A stretch of DNA of 35,805 nucleotides from a virus. Position 1 is the first letter of the stretch. Every line of letters begins with the position of its first letter. The translations under genes were made by a program, and so were the position numbers. The stretch is from the IMG/VR virus record IMGVR_UViG_3300010392_001225, positions 1 through 35,805 of that record; one strand, 5' to 3'. This document shows positions 1 through 8,509 of this stretch, in pieces. The notes under the pieces were generated by a model. It was not told the DNA's origin. It did not search any database and worked only from the letters and a program-made list of their open reading frames with translations.

Positions 1-37
1 AAGTTCGCGAAAACCTCGCGGTCACCCCCTCCGACCC

Positions 38-77
38 GGGGCTGCGCCCCGGCCCTCCTCCCCCATCAAGGGGGAGG
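38..77. repeat. GC-rich intergenic inverted repeats, probably host flank
   Basis: Two hairpins stand side by side. GGGGC/GCCCC around a TGC loop spans about 38-50, and CCTCCCCC (57-64) pairs with GGGGGAGG (70-77) around a 5-nt loop. Repeats of this style are common between genes in Caulobacterales-like alphaproteobacteria, from general knowledge. They do not resemble anything inside the prophage, so I take positions 1 to about 88 as host DNA. No gene is visible in this flank. Confidence 0.5.
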
Positions 78-98
78 ACGAAAACGAATGTAGCCGGC

Positions 99-133
99 CG
101 CGCGGTTTGGCAAAAAGTGTCGCGCGGTTTGTC
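99..133 (+). repeat. Tandem candidate transposase-binding sites (right end of phage)
   Basis: CGCGCGGTTTGGC (99-111) and CGCGCGGTTTGTC (121-133) are near-identical 13-mers spaced 22 bp apart, about two DNA turns. They lie between the last phage gene (stop at 140) and the host-type hairpin. An inverted near-copy sits at the opposite end of the element. Phage Mu carries several similar transposase sites at each end, so these are the likely MuA-type binding sites. The function is inferred from position and symmetry. Confidence 0.6.
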
Positions 134-139
134 ACAGAC

Positions 140-472
140 TCAACCGCCGTTCGAAACGCCTTCTAACTCGCTTGAATAGTCTTTCGAAAGGGTGAAGTCA
201 GTGGTGCGCAAGATGTGCCGTTGAAGCCCCTGCAGCCGTAGCGAAACCTCCACGTAGGACTGCAGCAGCTCGACATAAGCCCGTTCATAGTCGCTGGCGT
301 GCCGCTCACTCGCCGGGGCGCCTATCGCTGGCACCAAGGGCGGGGGCACCATCAAGTTCGGCGCCGGAGGCGCGGAGGGTGGCATTGGCCTCACTGATGG
401 CTCGATCGATGAGCAGGCTGCGATCTGTGGGGCTAGGGCAATCAGTGCCAGAAGACAGGCGCGCAAGTTCAT
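140..472 (-). CDS. Rz1-like outer-membrane spanin lipoprotein
   Basis: This 110-residue protein has a hydrophobic signal peptide ending in a lipobox, QIAAC, with Cys20 as the lipidation site. A proline-rich stretch (about residues 25-55) and a helical C-terminal part follow. Rz1 proteins are outer-membrane lipoproteins that join the inner-membrane spanin and fuse the two membranes at the end of lysis. The start has a strong Shine-Dalgarno, AGGAGG, eight bases upstream. The gene begins inside the i-spanin gene in another frame (overlap 306-472), the classic Rz/Rz1 layout. It is the last gene before the phage end. Confidence 0.82.
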   Translation of the reverse strand: MNLRACLLALIALAPQIAACSSIEPSVRPMPPSAPPAPNLMVPPPLVPAIGAPASERHASDYERAYVELLQSYVEVSLRLQGLQRHILRTTDFTLSKDYSSELEGVSNGG

Positions 473-722
473 TGCGAATACCTCCTAGGGTTTGTTGAAA
501 GTCGCTCTCTAGGCGTGCGGTGTTCTCGCCCTCATCCAAGGCAATCCTTAGATCAGCGAGAAACTGGTCCTGTGCAGACCCGAGCGCGCGGAGGTCAGCG
601 GCATTCTGCGCAATCTCGCGCCGCTCCCAGCCATCTACTCGCCCACGCGTGTACGCCCAGCCGACAATGCCGCTGACGAGAAGCAGCGCGGCGATGCCGC
701 GTGAAAGAAAAGAGATGGGCAT
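306..722 (-). CDS. Rz-like inner-membrane spanin
   Basis: The protein has 138 residues: one N-terminal transmembrane segment (about residues 8-25), then a long helical, charged periplasmic part and a C-terminal region with a Cys-Pro pair followed by a hydrophobic helix, typical of Rz. It would span the periplasm and bind the Rz1 lipoprotein encoded in the overlapping frame. The ATG at 722 has AAGGAG eight bases upstream; the longer open frame reaching 866 has no such signal and overlaps the upstream gene. It sits about 26 kb from the endolysin, so the lysis genes are split between the two ends of the late region. Confidence 0.8.
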   Translation of the reverse strand: MPISFLSRGIAALLLVSGIVGWAYTRGRVDGWERREIAQNAADLRALGSAQDQFLADLRIALDEGENTARLESDFQQTLGGIRNELARLSSGTDCPSPTDRSLLIDRAISEANATLRASGAELDGAPALGASDRRPGE

Positions 723-738
723 GGGAAGTGCTCCTTTG

Positions 739-1251
739 CTACGGCCAGCCGGCCGCCACGTCGATGGCGCGAAGGGCGTCCAGGTCGGCCGCCGCGTCGA
801 TCGCGTCGGACAGGGCCTTCTCGTGGTCAAAACAGGCTTGAATGTGCGCGTCGATCGCGGCGCCATAGGCGCGCAGCTGTGTGCGCGTCCAGGAGCGCCA
901 GACCGTTCCGGACAGCTTGAAATTCACCGGCGCGTCCGATGCCGCCTCATCGAGCGCGAGGATCTTCGCGGCCAGCGGCGCAATGGCCGGGTCGGCGTAG
1001 GCGTTGGCCGCGCCGTCATAGGCGAAGACCAGCGTCCGCTGCCAGCGCAGCGCCGCGGCCTGCCCGATCATATGCGCCTTTGCCGCCTCAAGCAGATCCG
1101 GCACTACCGGCAGATCGGCGAGGCCGGGGAAGATCGCCGCCAGACGATCCGGCACATAGTACAGGCCGGGCACCGCCTCGACCGGCTCAAGCCTGCCGGC
1201 GTCATAGTCGCCAGCGAGCGCGTCCCGCTGGTCTTGCGTCAGGATGATCAT
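739..1251 (-). CDS. DUF4376-type tail fiber-associated protein
   Basis: This 170-residue protein has an N-terminal region resembling fiber-assembly proteins. Its C-terminal helical domain (about residues 105-170) has the pattern NFKLSGTVWRSWTRTQ and ends AIDVAAGWP, typical of DUF4376 proteins found next to phage tail fibers. It begins directly after the fiber stop (TAA at 1252-1254, ATG at 1249-1251), so translation is probably coupled. A role in fiber assembly or as a small fiber component is inferred from this position; no catalytic motif is seen. Confidence 0.7.
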   Translation of the reverse strand: MIILTQDQRDALAGDYDAGRLEPVEAVPGLYYVPDRLAAIFPGLADLPVVPDLLEAAKAHMIGQAAALRWQRTLVFAYDGAANAYADPAIAPLAAKILALDEAASDAPVNFKLSGTVWRSWTRTQLRAYGAAIDAHIQACFDHEKALSDAIDAAADLDALRAIDVAAGWP

Positions 1252-4068
1252 TTAGACGGCTCCCACGGCGGTGAGGTAGGTGTTGAGGCGGGTGTGGAGG
1301 TTCCCGTGCTCTGTGCCGGTCAGCGACCCGCCGAGGAACGCGGCCGATAGCTGGGCATCGGATTGAGAGCCCGCCAGGTCGCTTGTGTTGGCGGCAAGCA
1401 GATAAACTGAGAAGGTCGACAGCGGGCCGGATGCGGCGGAACCGGTATTCTCAAGGGCACCGTTCCGGTAGGTATGGAAGGCTGTCGCGCCGCTCCGATC
1501 CGCCACGAGCAACCCCGTCGCGACTTCGGAGTCGGTGCCTCCATCCAGCAGCCCTCCGTTCGGCCCCCACACCCGCCACTCGACACCATCGCTGCGGCGC
1601 TGAATTCGGGTGTAGGTAGAGGATGACGAACTGTCCCCGGTGCCTAGATAGATGTCGCCATTGTCAGATGCGACTTCGCGCACCCAGATACCGGCGCTCG
1701 CGCTGTCCTGTGCAAAGTTGACGCCGTCCGTGCCGGGCACGAACTGAGTGTCCAGATAGGTCGACGTATTGTCGCCCTTGAAGCCGCGATCTGCCGTGAA
1801 CACCGGTGCATTAACGGGCAGGATGGGAGAGCCTGCGGGGTCCATCCAATTCACCGTCGCCGACTGGCTGTCGTGCGCTGCCAGCACCCACAGAGCGTCC
1901 AGCTTGGCCCAGATCCCATCCGCCTTGAGCCCGTCGACCAGATCTTCGATCAGCGATTGGCGGGGCCCCGAAGGCGTCGAGGACATGGCGTTGATGATCG
2001 CTTGCGCGTCCGGGTCCATGAAGACTGCGGCCGTGGTGAAGCTCCCGGCGAGCGACCGTGCGCTGTCGCCATAGGTGGCGCCCGTATGCATCACCCACAC
2101 ATAGTAGGTCGTGGACGTCGCCAGATTGCCGATAGGAATGGTCCAGCTCGTCAGGTTCACGGCATCGGCCACCGACTGCACAACAACCGTTTCACCAGCC
2201 GCGTCCGACGTGACCGTCCAGCTCGCCGCAGTCTGCGTGTCCACACCGTTGACCACGGCGAAGGCGCTGGACTCGATTGTCGGAGATTCGCCTACATCCG
2301 TTGCACCGTTCACAGGGCTGGCAATCGAGGGCCGGGCGACATGCTGTTCCAAGTAATCGGCCGGGTCATCGCCGCTCTGGATGTAGATCTGCCAGCCGGT
2401 GCCATCGTGCTCGAACATCACGACGCCGCCGACATTGGTCAGCCACGTGTCGTAAGGATCGCCCGGCACGATCACCTTGTTCGTCTCGCCCCAGCTGCGA
2501 CCGCTATCGTGCAGCTCGAACCGATCGCCCTGCACGGCCCCCGCCGGCAGGGCGGACAGCGTAACCGGGCCACCGGCCGTGGACACCGGATAGGCCGAGC
2601 CGATCTCCGGCGCAAAAGCCGCCGTCTGGATCTCGGCAACCTGCATGCCTCCGCCGGTCGGCGGGTCGATCCACTCGACATTGAAATCCGTACCGTCGAC
2701 CTTTGCGGGGATCTGGCCGGCCGTGCCGCCCGCCGGCAGACCGGGACCGGGGTCGCCTTTCAGATCGGTGAGCGCGATCAGGTTCTGCCAGGCGCCGGCG
2801 CCAAGCCGCCATTGAATATGCGTCGCGGTGACCTGCAGGCCGACTTCCTGCCCGTCATCACCGTCAATGCCATCCGTACCGGCCAGATCCGCCAGCGCCA
2901 CGATATTGACCCAGGCACCTTCGCCGCGCCGCCACTGGATATGGGTGGCGCTGGCCTGGACGCTGATTTCCTCGGCATCGTCACCGGGCGGGCCCTGGAA
3001 TGGCACCGCGTCCGACCAGTCGCCGGACGTGCCGCTGTTCTTGATGTAGAGCACGGCCGGCCCGCCACCACCGGCGGCGCCGTCCAGCGCAAGATAGGCG
3101 AAGTCTTCCGCCTCGCCGTCATGGGCGGACCGGGCGGCATATGTGCCCGACGCATCCCAGTCGAACGGATCGCCCTTCTCGCCTTTCAGGTCAGCGAGCG
3201 CGATCAGGTTTTGCCAGGCACCGGTGCCGATCCGCCACTGGATATGCGTGGCCGTGACCTGCAAGCTGACCTCTTCGCCTGTCGGCCCCTCCAGAAGCGA
3301 GAGCGCGACCAGATCGGTCCATTCCGCAGCACCGACTTCGCGCCACTGGATATGTGTGGCGGTGGTCTGCAGCTCGATCGAATTCCCCGGATCGCCCTGA
3401 TTGCCCTTGAGGGCAGACAGCGCGATCAGGTTCTGCCAGGCGCCGGTGCCGAGCCGCCATTGAATGTGCGTTGCCGTCACCTGCAGGCCGACCTCCTGCC
3501 CGTCATCACCGTCGGCACCCGCCAGATCGGCCAGCGCCACGATATTGACCCAGGCACCTTCGCCGCGCCGCCACTGGATATGGGTGGCGCTGGCCTGGAC
3601 GCTGATTTCCTCGGCATCGGCGCCAGGCGGACCCGTTATGTCCGACAGTGCGATCAGATTCTGCCAGGCACCGGAGCCGAGGCGCCACTGGATATGTGTG
3701 GCGGTGACCTGCAGGCTGACCTCTTCGCCGTCATCGCCGGGCGGCCCCTGCAAGACGGCCTGCGCCGCGCCCCATCCGGCCTCGGTTTTCGGACCATAGA
3801 AAGCCTTGCCCTGCACATCGAAAGCAAACGCACCGACCTCGCCCGTCTCTTCATCCGGCACGCCATTGGACAGCAGAATACCGTCGATCCGGGCGAGCAC
3901 CTCGACCAGCCGCTGGGCCAGAACGGGATTGGACGTATAGGCCCCCACCCAATTGCCCAGATCGGTCACGAAGGCCGACACAAAGGACGACTTGTCCAGC
4001 GTGACGCCAGCCGCCTCCAGCTCGTCGGCCAGGGCTTGCGCGAATTGCGTGTGATTGATGGTCGCCAT
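1252..4068 (-). CDS. Tail fiber with seven collagen-linked repeats and a lectin-like tip
   Basis: The protein has 938 residues. Residues about 1-110 are helical and probably attach to the tail. Seven repeats of about 37 residues follow, each holding the core THIQWR and an A.W.NL.AL strand, separated by short Gly-Pro-Pro/Gly-Asp collagen-like links. A 60-residue insert divides repeats 5 and 6. Residues about 690-938 look like a concanavalin/LamG-type beta-sandwich, a usual receptor-binding tip. The start overlaps the J-like gene's stop in a TGATG. DNA of the repeats is nearly identical in places (2891-2980 equals 3530-3619). Host recognition is the likely role; the receptor cannot be read from sequence. 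Confidence 0.82.
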   Translation of the reverse strand: MATINHTQFAQALADELEAAGVTLDKSSFVSAFVTDLGNWVGAYTSNPVLAQRLVEVLARIDGILLSNGVPDEETGEVGAFAFDVQGKAFYGPKTEAGWGAAQAVLQGPPGDDGEEVSLQVTATHIQWRLGSGAWQNLIALSDITGPPGADAEEISVQASATHIQWRRGEGAWVNIVALADLAGADGDDGQEVGLQVTATHIQWRLGTGAWQNLIALSALKGNQGDPGNSIELQTTATHIQWREVGAAEWTDLVALSLLEGPTGEEVSLQVTATHIQWRIGTGAWQNLIALADLKGEKGDPFDWDASGTYAARSAHDGEAEDFAYLALDGAAGGGGPAVLYIKNSGTSGDWSDAVPFQGPPGDDAEEISVQASATHIQWRRGEGAWVNIVALADLAGTDGIDGDDGQEVGLQVTATHIQWRLGAGAWQNLIALTDLKGDPGPGLPAGGTAGQIPAKVDGTDFNVEWIDPPTGGGMQVAEIQTAAFAPEIGSAYPVSTAGGPVTLSALPAGAVQGDRFELHDSGRSWGETNKVIVPGDPYDTWLTNVGGVVMFEHDGTGWQIYIQSGDDPADYLEQHVARPSIASPVNGATDVGESPTIESSAFAVVNGVDTQTAASWTVTSDAAGETVVVQSVADAVNLTSWTIPIGNLATSTTYYVWVMHTGATYGDSARSLAGSFTTAAVFMDPDAQAIINAMSSTPSGPRQSLIEDLVDGLKADGIWAKLDALWVLAAHDSQSATVNWMDPAGSPILPVNAPVFTADRGFKGDNTSTYLDTQFVPGTDGVNFAQDSASAGIWVREVASDNGDIYLGTGDSSSSSTYTRIQRRSDGVEWRVWGPNGGLLDGGTDSEVATGLLVADRSGATAFHTYRNGALENTGSAASGPLSTFSVYLLAANTSDLAGSQSDAQLSAAFLGGSLTGTEHGNLHTRLNTYLTAVGAV
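2740..3740 (-). repeat. In-frame tandem repeat array in tail fiber gene
   Basis: Seven related units of about 111 bp encode the THIQWR repeats. The longest identical pair is the 90 bp at 2891-2980 and 3530-3619, offset by 639 bp (213 codons). Recombination between these copies would delete or duplicate 213 residues without breaking the frame. Confidence 0.9.
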
Positions 4069-7000
4069 CAGTTGATCCTTGTCGGGCCGGCACGTTGGGC
4101 CAGCGCTTTCAGATTGATGTTTTCGAGCGTCATGCCGGAGGCAGACGCCTGGCCGCCATCGATGTACTGGCCGCCGACGGCCCGTTTCTCGATCGAGATT
4201 GTGTAGGTGTGGGCACCGGCCGCCGGCAGGTCGACCATATTGGCCGAGAAGGACGGGCGGACCTCTTCACCGGCGGAGGATTGGTTGCCTGAGACATTGC
4301 CTTCCGGCTGCCCGGCGCCGACATGGCGCTCGACCCTGCGGATCTGCACGCCGTCACGGCGAATGACTTCCCAGAAATAGACCCACTTGGCGCTGTTGGC
4401 GGGCAGCACGACTTCATAGGACCAGTACAGATCCACCTCGTCGCCCGCCTCGATCGTCATGGAATTAGTCGTACCGCTGAAATTATGGACATCGGTGGCG
4501 GTGTATGTCGGCGTGCCGGTGAGCCAGGTGTGTGAGGCGGTGAAATGGCGGCCGGAGTCGCCGACCAGACCTTCCTTGACGCCGTCGATCAGGACACCGC
4601 CGCCCTCGCTGTCAAACTGCAGCGTGCCGTCCGCCTTCCAGATGCGCAGGCGGCCGTCATTGGCGAAATCGATTTCAAAAACGCGCGTGCTGCCATCGTC
4701 TGCCGTGCCATATATGGCGTTACCCACCGCATCGATAAAGAAGCGCGGATTGTCGAAATCGGCCCCGAAACCGAACAGCTGGGCCGCAAAGCGCAGAACG
4801 CTGGATACCTCTCCGTTCGACTGGCGGGCCGCCAGCATGATCGCTGCGAAAGCCTCGCCTGCCGATACCTGGATCACCCGCGCCGCCATGGCCTCGCCAG
4901 CGGTCGAATACACGGCGACAGTGTCTTGCCCCACGGCGCGCAGGGCCGACAGATCTTCCCAGACCAGCGCCCGCACCTCGATCCGGCCGGTATTGCCGCT
5001 GCGCCGGAGCACCGGCCGCCAGCTTTCAATCGCCATCGCTTCGGTTGCCGTGACCTCGTAAGAGGCTTCGCGCCACTCGCCGGATGCACCTGCCGTCACC
5101 GGCGCCCATCGGTTTGCGATCGCGCCGGATCCGTCTGCCGCATCGGCGCGGAACCCGACTTCCACCGTTCCCACCGTGCCGGACACCCAGCGCCACACGG
5201 CCGTGACGCGATAGCGGCGCCCGGGCACCGGCCGGAAACGGGCGCGGGTGCAGAAATTGGCTGTCGCGTTCTCTGAGTAGACGACGGTGCCGACGCCGGT
5301 CACGACCTCCTCGATCCAATGGGTCAACACGCCATCCGCGAAGGCCAGCGTGTTGAGCGCTTGCGTGAAATAGTCGGCCGCGTCGACCACATCCTGCTTG
5401 GCACTCGCGCCATAGACCGCCGTCACGATGGCCGATTGCGCCGCCTCGCTTGCGCTGCCATCGGCCGCGGCCGCACTGGTCGACGCGCTGGTGGCAAAGC
5501 CTTCGGCCGTCTGGGCATGGTCCTCCGCGATGCTCGCAGCCGAGGCAGCAGCGGTCGAGGAATTCGCGGCCTGGGTCGCGCTGGACGATGCCTGATTGGC
5601 GGCCGTCTCCGCCTCCGTCTTCAGGGTCAGCGTGGCGCTGGAATATTGTTCGGCTGCATCCGCCCAGCTCTGCGCGTCCAGCACAAACTGCGCCGCCGCC
5701 GACGCGCTTTCGCCGGCGTCATTGGCGCTGGACGCCGCGGCCGTCGCCGACAGGCTCGCCGCGGACGCGCTGTTGCCAGCCGCATCGGCATAGGTCTGCG
5801 CCTGCGCCGCCCAGCCGGCCGCGGCACCGGCCGAATTACCGGCCGCCGTCGCGCTGTCGGCCGCCGCGATCGCCGACAGGTTCGCCGCGGACGCGCTGTT
5901 GCCGGCCTCATCGGCATAGGTTTGCGCCTGGGCCGCCCAACCGGCCGCCGCGGTGGCGCTGTTTTCGGCGGCCGTCGCGCTCTCCGACGCCGCGATCGAA
6001 TAGAGCTCGGCCTGATCGGTCCATGCGATCACGCCATCGAGAAAACCCTGCGCCGTGCCGAAGGTCGACCAGACATCCGCAATGTTGCGCCGGATCTCCG
6101 AACGCCGGTCCAGAGCCTCCTGCATCACGGTCAGCGCCAGATTGCCCAGATCGTCGACGAAGTCTTGGACCGTTGATGCCGGTATCCCACCTACGAGCGA
6201 CGTGTCGGTACTGATGACGCGCGTCGAGACAAACACTGGATCGAGCAGTCGCGGTTCTGTCGAGCGCACACCGCGCAGCGAGATATAGACGACGGCGGTC
6301 TCTACTTCCGCACCCGGTGGGACGCCTTCGATCAACACACGCGTCGTGTCGGCATCTACCGTTCCGGCCACCGCCCACGCCGTCCATGCGCCCTCTCCAA
6401 GCCGATACCGGTATTGCACCTCGACAAGCCGCGTCCCCACGGTTGTCACGCCGCCGGTCAGCTCTACGGCCGGGCGGGTCTCACCGTTCGGGCCGTCAAT
6501 CGTGATCGGCGCCGCACTCCAGTCGTCTTCCGGCGGCTGCGGGAAGACGTTCGGATTTGCGGGCGTCAATGAGGGTGCGGTGGGCGGCGTCGGACTTAGG
6601 CCCAGCGCAAACGGGTGTTTGGCGTCTGTTTCCGAACGGAATGTCAGCGTGACAATCGACGTATCCGTATTGAAGTCACGCTTCAGAACGACGCATTTCA
6701 AGCCGTCCAGAACGAATTCCGGCTCAGTGATCGTGAAGGCGTCACCCGGCTTGAGATCCCGCATATATGGTTTCAGCGGTAGCCGGCCGGTGATCCCCTC
6801 GCGGCTGTCGCAGATATCATAGGCCGCAAGCTGAGAGGCCTGGACCGTTTCGGGGACGAACACATAGTCGATACCCCGCGACCGCTTCTCGCCGTCCTCG
6901 TCTTCAAATGCCGCGACAGAGACCTCATCGAGAGGAACGAGTTGCCACTTCTGCGCTTCCTGTACGCAGCGTGGAACAATCGCATTGATGCGCTGCAGCC

Positions 7001-8066
7001 TGCTGGCCGCGGCGGCGATCTCGACTGGACCGGCCGTGTCTCGCGCTGAAATGGTCGCGATAGACGTCCGCGGGGCGCCACGCGAGACGCAGGAGATCAG
7101 TCCGCCATTCTGGGCATAGAGGCCCCCGGCCGACTGCAGGAACGCGGTTAGGACCTGATGCTTGTTGTCCGCTGAGGTCCACGCGGCCGACATAATCCAT
7201 CCGTTCGCGTCGGCGATATTGGCCAGTTCGACATATGCCGGCATATCGATGCGGGACGGATGCGCCCCCATGCCGCCAACGATTTCGCCGTTTTCCCAGA
7301 ACCCGAGAGCAAACGTGAGGGCACCGATGGCACCGTTGACGGTGTAGACCCAAGTGGACGGGTCATTCGCCCGGCAGGGTCCGCTACCGCCCGGATATGT
7401 CGAGTCCTGGCGCGGATCGTAACCAAAGATGCCCTCGATCACATTGAGGCAATGCGGGATATCACCGGCCCAGCGCTCGCGCTTCGCATCCATCGCGGCG
7501 GTGACCATCGTACAGGCCTTGCCGGAGATCCGGTGCGATGCGCCCCAATTCGGCAGCGCCGGCCCCGCGACAGTCGGGTCACCCTTCTGCAGAGGCGTTT
7601 GAAGGGCCGTGTCGGGTTGATTGCCGAGGCGCGTGTCACGCCAGAAGATATCTTTCCACGTCCCGCTCGTCTGACGACCGTAGGGGCCCGAAAAGGTGCA
7701 GGTCTCGCCATCCGCCGTGAAGGATTCAAAGCGATTGATCGGGCCGGCACAGGACAGGACAGACACGAGCGACTGGTAGCGGTTGTCCTTGCCCCAGGCC
7801 TTGCGGTGAACAATCTTGCCGGCGACCCCGCGGCGCCCCATGACGAACGGCTCGGGCGCATCCGGATCGGCCGACCATTCGGTGGGCGACCCACCCGCGC
7901 CGACCTGCGGCGCCATAATGGCGGCAACACCGATGTTGGCCGCGGCGCTGATTGCGAACACCGCAGCGGACTGACCCAGCGTTGCAGTTCCGGCCGCTGT
8001 CGCAGCAAAGGCGCTCGAAACATACGAGACAACCGCGGATATCGATGAAATCGCCGCCGCCGCCAT
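4068..8066 (-). CDS. J-like tail tip / host-specificity protein
   Basis: The protein has about 1332 residues. The N-terminus is an Ala-rich hydrophobic stretch of about 50 residues, followed by the folded tip/hub region (to about residue 480) typical of lambda J-type central fibers, then fibronectin-like beta segments. An Ala/Ser-rich region encoded at about 5400-6010 contains two long copies of AAGWAAQAQTYAD, suggesting a trimeric coiled stalk. C-terminal beta domains follow. I chose the ATG at 8066 because it forms a TGATG with the upstream stop; an in-frame ATG at 8084 is possible. It lies last in the tip cluster, before the fiber, as expected. Confidence 0.85.
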   Translation of the reverse strand: MAAAAISSISAVVSYVSSAFAATAAGTATLGQSAAVFAISAAANIGVAAIMAPQVGAGGSPTEWSADPDAPEPFVMGRRGVAGKIVHRKAWGKDNRYQSLVSVLSCAGPINRFESFTADGETCTFSGPYGRQTSGTWKDIFWRDTRLGNQPDTALQTPLQKGDPTVAGPALPNWGASHRISGKACTMVTAAMDAKRERWAGDIPHCLNVIEGIFGYDPRQDSTYPGGSGPCRANDPSTWVYTVNGAIGALTFALGFWENGEIVGGMGAHPSRIDMPAYVELANIADANGWIMSAAWTSADNKHQVLTAFLQSAGGLYAQNGGLISCVSRGAPRTSIATISARDTAGPVEIAAAASRLQRINAIVPRCVQEAQKWQLVPLDEVSVAAFEDEDGEKRSRGIDYVFVPETVQASQLAAYDICDSREGITGRLPLKPYMRDLKPGDAFTITEPEFVLDGLKCVVLKRDFNTDTSIVTLTFRSETDAKHPFALGLSPTPPTAPSLTPANPNVFPQPPEDDWSAAPITIDGPNGETRPAVELTGGVTTVGTRLVEVQYRYRLGEGAWTAWAVAGTVDADTTRVLIEGVPPGAEVETAVVYISLRGVRSTEPRLLDPVFVSTRVISTDTSLVGGIPASTVQDFVDDLGNLALTVMQEALDRRSEIRRNIADVWSTFGTAQGFLDGVIAWTDQAELYSIAASESATAAENSATAAAGWAAQAQTYADEAGNSASAANLSAIAAADSATAAGNSAGAAAGWAAQAQTYADAAGNSASAASLSATAAASSANDAGESASAAAQFVLDAQSWADAAEQYSSATLTLKTEAETAANQASSSATQAANSSTAAASAASIAEDHAQTAEGFATSASTSAAAADGSASEAAQSAIVTAVYGASAKQDVVDAADYFTQALNTLAFADGVLTHWIEEVVTGVGTVVYSENATANFCTRARFRPVPGRRYRVTAVWRWVSGTVGTVEVGFRADAADGSGAIANRWAPVTAGASGEWREASYEVTATEAMAIESWRPVLRRSGNTGRIEVRALVWEDLSALRAVGQDTVAVYSTAGEAMAARVIQVSAGEAFAAIMLAARQSNGEVSSVLRFAAQLFGFGADFDNPRFFIDAVGNAIYGTADDGSTRVFEIDFANDGRLRIWKADGTLQFDSEGGGVLIDGVKEGLVGDSGRHFTASHTWLTGTPTYTATDVHNFSGTTNSMTIEAGDEVDLYWSYEVVLPANSAKWVYFWEVIRRDGVQIRRVERHVGAGQPEGNVSGNQSSAGEEVRPSFSANMVDLPAAGAHTYTISIEKRAVGGQYIDGGQASASGMTLENINLKALAQRAGPTRIN

Positions 8067-8509
8067 CAGAGAGCCCACCGCCATGCGGCCAGGTATTCGG
8101 CCGGCTGGATCACGGCAAACCGGTTCTCGCCCGGCTCCGCGCCGAGGAGGCGACCGTTGCCGACATTGATCATCAACGCAGCGCCGAACGGGGCATCGGC
8201 CGGCAGCGCCACGATGTCAGCAATCCAAGCGGACGCAGGCGGTATGCGAACCAGCCCAGCACGATCGACGCCAGCGGTCAGATCCGGCAAACCGAGCTGC
8301 TCCAGCACGCGTTGCGCCGAGGCCTCTGATTGATATCTGACCCCTTTGAGGAGGGGAAGCCGCACACCGAGATGATGGCCGACGAACTTGACCAGGCGCA
8401 CACAGTCGCGGCTGCGGAAATCGACACGCCTGCCTGCGTACGCGTCAAGCGCGGCTTGCGCCGCCTGTTGGCGCCGAACCATTGCGGGTGTGGATTGCGG
8501 GCGTGTCAT
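8066..8509 (-). CDS. DUF6950 / NlpC-P60-like tail protein
   Basis: The protein has 147 residues with the pattern RDCVRLVKFVGHHLG around Cys36, as in DUF6950, a group related to the NlpC/P60 peptidases found in siphovirus tail tips. The usual active-site His of NlpC enzymes is not evident: the expected segment reads GAALMINVGNG. It may therefore be a structural relative rather than an active cell-wall peptidase. It overlaps both neighbours (ATGA upstream, TGATG downstream) and lies between the hub-like protein and the J-like protein, where lambda has its gpK. Confidence 0.75.
   Translation of the reverse strand: MTRPQSTPAMVRRQQAAQAALDAYAGRRVDFRSRDCVRLVKFVGHHLGVRLPLLKGVRYQSEASAQRVLEQLGLPDLTAGVDRAGLVRIPPASAWIADIVALPADAPFGAALMINVGNGRLLGAEPGENRFAVIQPAEYLAAWRWAL

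Noticed and set aside
38-42. GGGGC before a TG at 43-44 and after a CA near 35736, which looks like a 5-bp target duplication
   Set aside because: The sequence is GC-rich and many CA/TG pairs were compared, so a chance match is likely; it would also put the host-type hairpin inside the phage and leave the ends without matching repeats.
2740-3740. Regular repeats that might be read as a CRISPR array
   Set aside because: The units are in-frame protein repeats without spacer-like variation and no cas genes are present.
1873-4206. A 777-codon plus-strand open frame
   Set aside because: It is antisense to the repeat-rich tail fiber gene; its product is Arg/His/Asp-rich with no domain, a mirror of the GC-rich codon pattern.
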